In this document: piece by piece, positions 4,631 through 5,309 of the stretch
How positions within the stretch are numbered: the first letter of the stretch is position 1
Layout of the letters: each line of letters starts with the position of its first letter
Source: Alphaproteobacteria bacterium
Lineage (GTDB): Bacteria > Pseudomonadota > Alphaproteobacteria > JABSOH01 > JABAAW01
Reading direction: 5' to 3'
Length of the DNA stretch: 5,309 nucleotides
Assembly: GCA_014238935.1 (NCBI GenBank)
Contig: JABAAD010000051.1
Span: 1-5,309, forward strand
Program-made: the position numbers and the translations under genes
Notes under the pieces: generated by a model
Databases searched by the model: none
What the model was told of the DNA's origin: nothing
The model's input: the letters and a program-made list of their open reading frames with translations, nothing else

Positions 4631-5309
4631 GACAAAGTCACCCTCTTCGTTCCCTTCTTGCGAAGAACAGGGCTTTCTTCCTTCGCCGAGTCTGTCCTCG
4701 CAGCTGTTGGGGCAGGAGGAGGCTTCTAGCGCCTTCCTGCACGCTTGGCAAAGCGGCTTGCTCCCCCACGCGTGGTTGTTGCAAGGCATGCGCGGGGTAG
4801 GAAAAGCCACCTTCGCCTACCGAGCGGCGCGTGCACTCTTGGTTCGACATAGCGCGCTCGCTCACGAAGATGTTGCGACAACCTTTGCCGCCGCCGCGAC
4901 GCCTTCCAGCAGCGTGTTCCAACAGGTCAACGCCGGCACGCATCCCGACTTTGCCGTGATCGCAAGCGAAGGCGAGAAGGAGATCACGGTCGATCGGTCG
5001 CGTGAGCTGGTGCGCTTTTTGAACAAGACCCCCGTCGTGTCGCGCTATCGAGTGGGAATCGTCGATTCTGCCGATCGGCTGAATCGTGAAGCAGCAAACG
5101 CGTTGCTGAAGATGGTCGAAGAACCGGGGCGAAGGGTGGTGCTGTTTCTCGTCTGCCATGCAAGCGAGGCACTCTTGCCGACATTGCGCTCGCGCTGTCG
5201 AGCGTTGCTCTTCCGAGCGATCGAAGACGAGAAGATCGCAGATTTCCTGCGCACGCGTGGCGCAGAGAAGGCAACGGCGCGTCGAATCGCAGCCCTGTCT
5301 TGCGGCTCG
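4623..5309 (+). CDS. holB: DNA polymerase III subunit delta' (partial, C-terminus beyond window)
   Basis: Part of the clamp-loader complex that opens the sliding clamp and places it on primed DNA. ATG 4623 opens a frame that stays open to the last base of the window, giving 229 residues without a stop; the family is usually about 300-350 residues, so roughly a third is missing. Motifs: LLPHAWLLQGMRGVGKATFAYRAARALL at about 46-73 holds a Walker A-like GMRGVGKAT (55-63), with Ala where a Thr/Ser often stands, as is frequent in alphaproteobacterial delta'. Further on are THPDFAVI (106-113), ITVDRSRELVRFL (121-133), RVGIVDSADRLNREAANALLKMVEEPG (143-169) and the conserved LRSRC (188-192) of the clamp-loader family. 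A Ser/Pro-rich lead of about 22 residues precedes the core. No ribosome binding site is visible before ATG 4623, which overlaps the tmk end by 8 nt, so translation is probably coupled to tmk. Confidence 0.93.
   Translation, partial: MTETKSPSSFPSCEEQGFLPSPSLSSQLLGQEEASSAFLHAWQSGLLPHAWLLQGMRGVGKATFAYRAARALLVRHSALAHEDVATTFAAAATPSSSVFQQVNAGTHPDFAVIASEGEKEITVDRSRELVRFLNKTPVVSRYRVGIVDSADRLNREAANALLKMVEEPGRRVVLFLVCHASEALLPTLRSRCRALLFRAIEDEKIADFLRTRGAEKATARRIAALSCGS

Overview
The window looks like an ordinary bacterial chromosome segment, most likely from an alphaproteobacterium of moderately high GC. The evidence is the proteins themselves (alphaproteobacterial-style DapA, SmpB, MltB, RlpA, Tmk and HolB) and their neighbour pairs. 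dapA-smpB and rlpA/tmk/holB are both familiar alphaproteobacterial neighbourhoods. I cannot name a genus. I saw no phage, transposon, CRISPR, tRNA, rRNA or defence gene.

Layout, all on the + strand: (1) bases 2-88 probably hold the last membrane helix of an upstream gene, followed by a short dyad (101-118) that could be a weak terminator. (2) dapA (186-1157), lysine/diaminopimelate synthesis, ends in a small 12-bp tandem repeat. (3) smpB (1194-1718), the trans-translation partner of tmRNA. (4) An MltB-type lytic transglycosylase (1715-2959) overlaps smpB by 4 nt. (5) rlpA (3021-3932) encodes a lipoprotein lytic transglycosylase with a SPOR domain. (6) tmk (3932-4630), dTMP kinase, overlaps rlpA by 1 nt. 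(7) holB (4623 to the window end, incomplete), the DNA polymerase III delta' subunit, overlaps tmk by 8 nt. The gaps are 36 nt (dapA-smpB) and 61 nt (mltB-rlpA). I see no convincing terminator or promoter after dapA, so the block could be one operon.

The genes join two themes. DapA feeds diaminopimelate into peptidoglycan and lysine, while MltB and RlpA cut peptidoglycan, RlpA probably at the division septum. Tmk and HolB serve DNA replication, and SmpB rescues stalled ribosomes.

I do not see a new biological system. The points worth a second look are small: a perfect-length 15-bp tandem duplication inside tmk that doubles the peptide LHRIA; a TTG start for tmk with a much better ribosome binding site than the ATG; unusual residues in otherwise conserved motifs of SmpB, Tmk and RlpA; a GCAAGGG/CCCTTGC repeat set that could fold over the rlpA ribosome binding site in two alternative ways; and the absence of the D,D-carboxypeptidase gene that often lies between rlpA and tmk in related bacteria.
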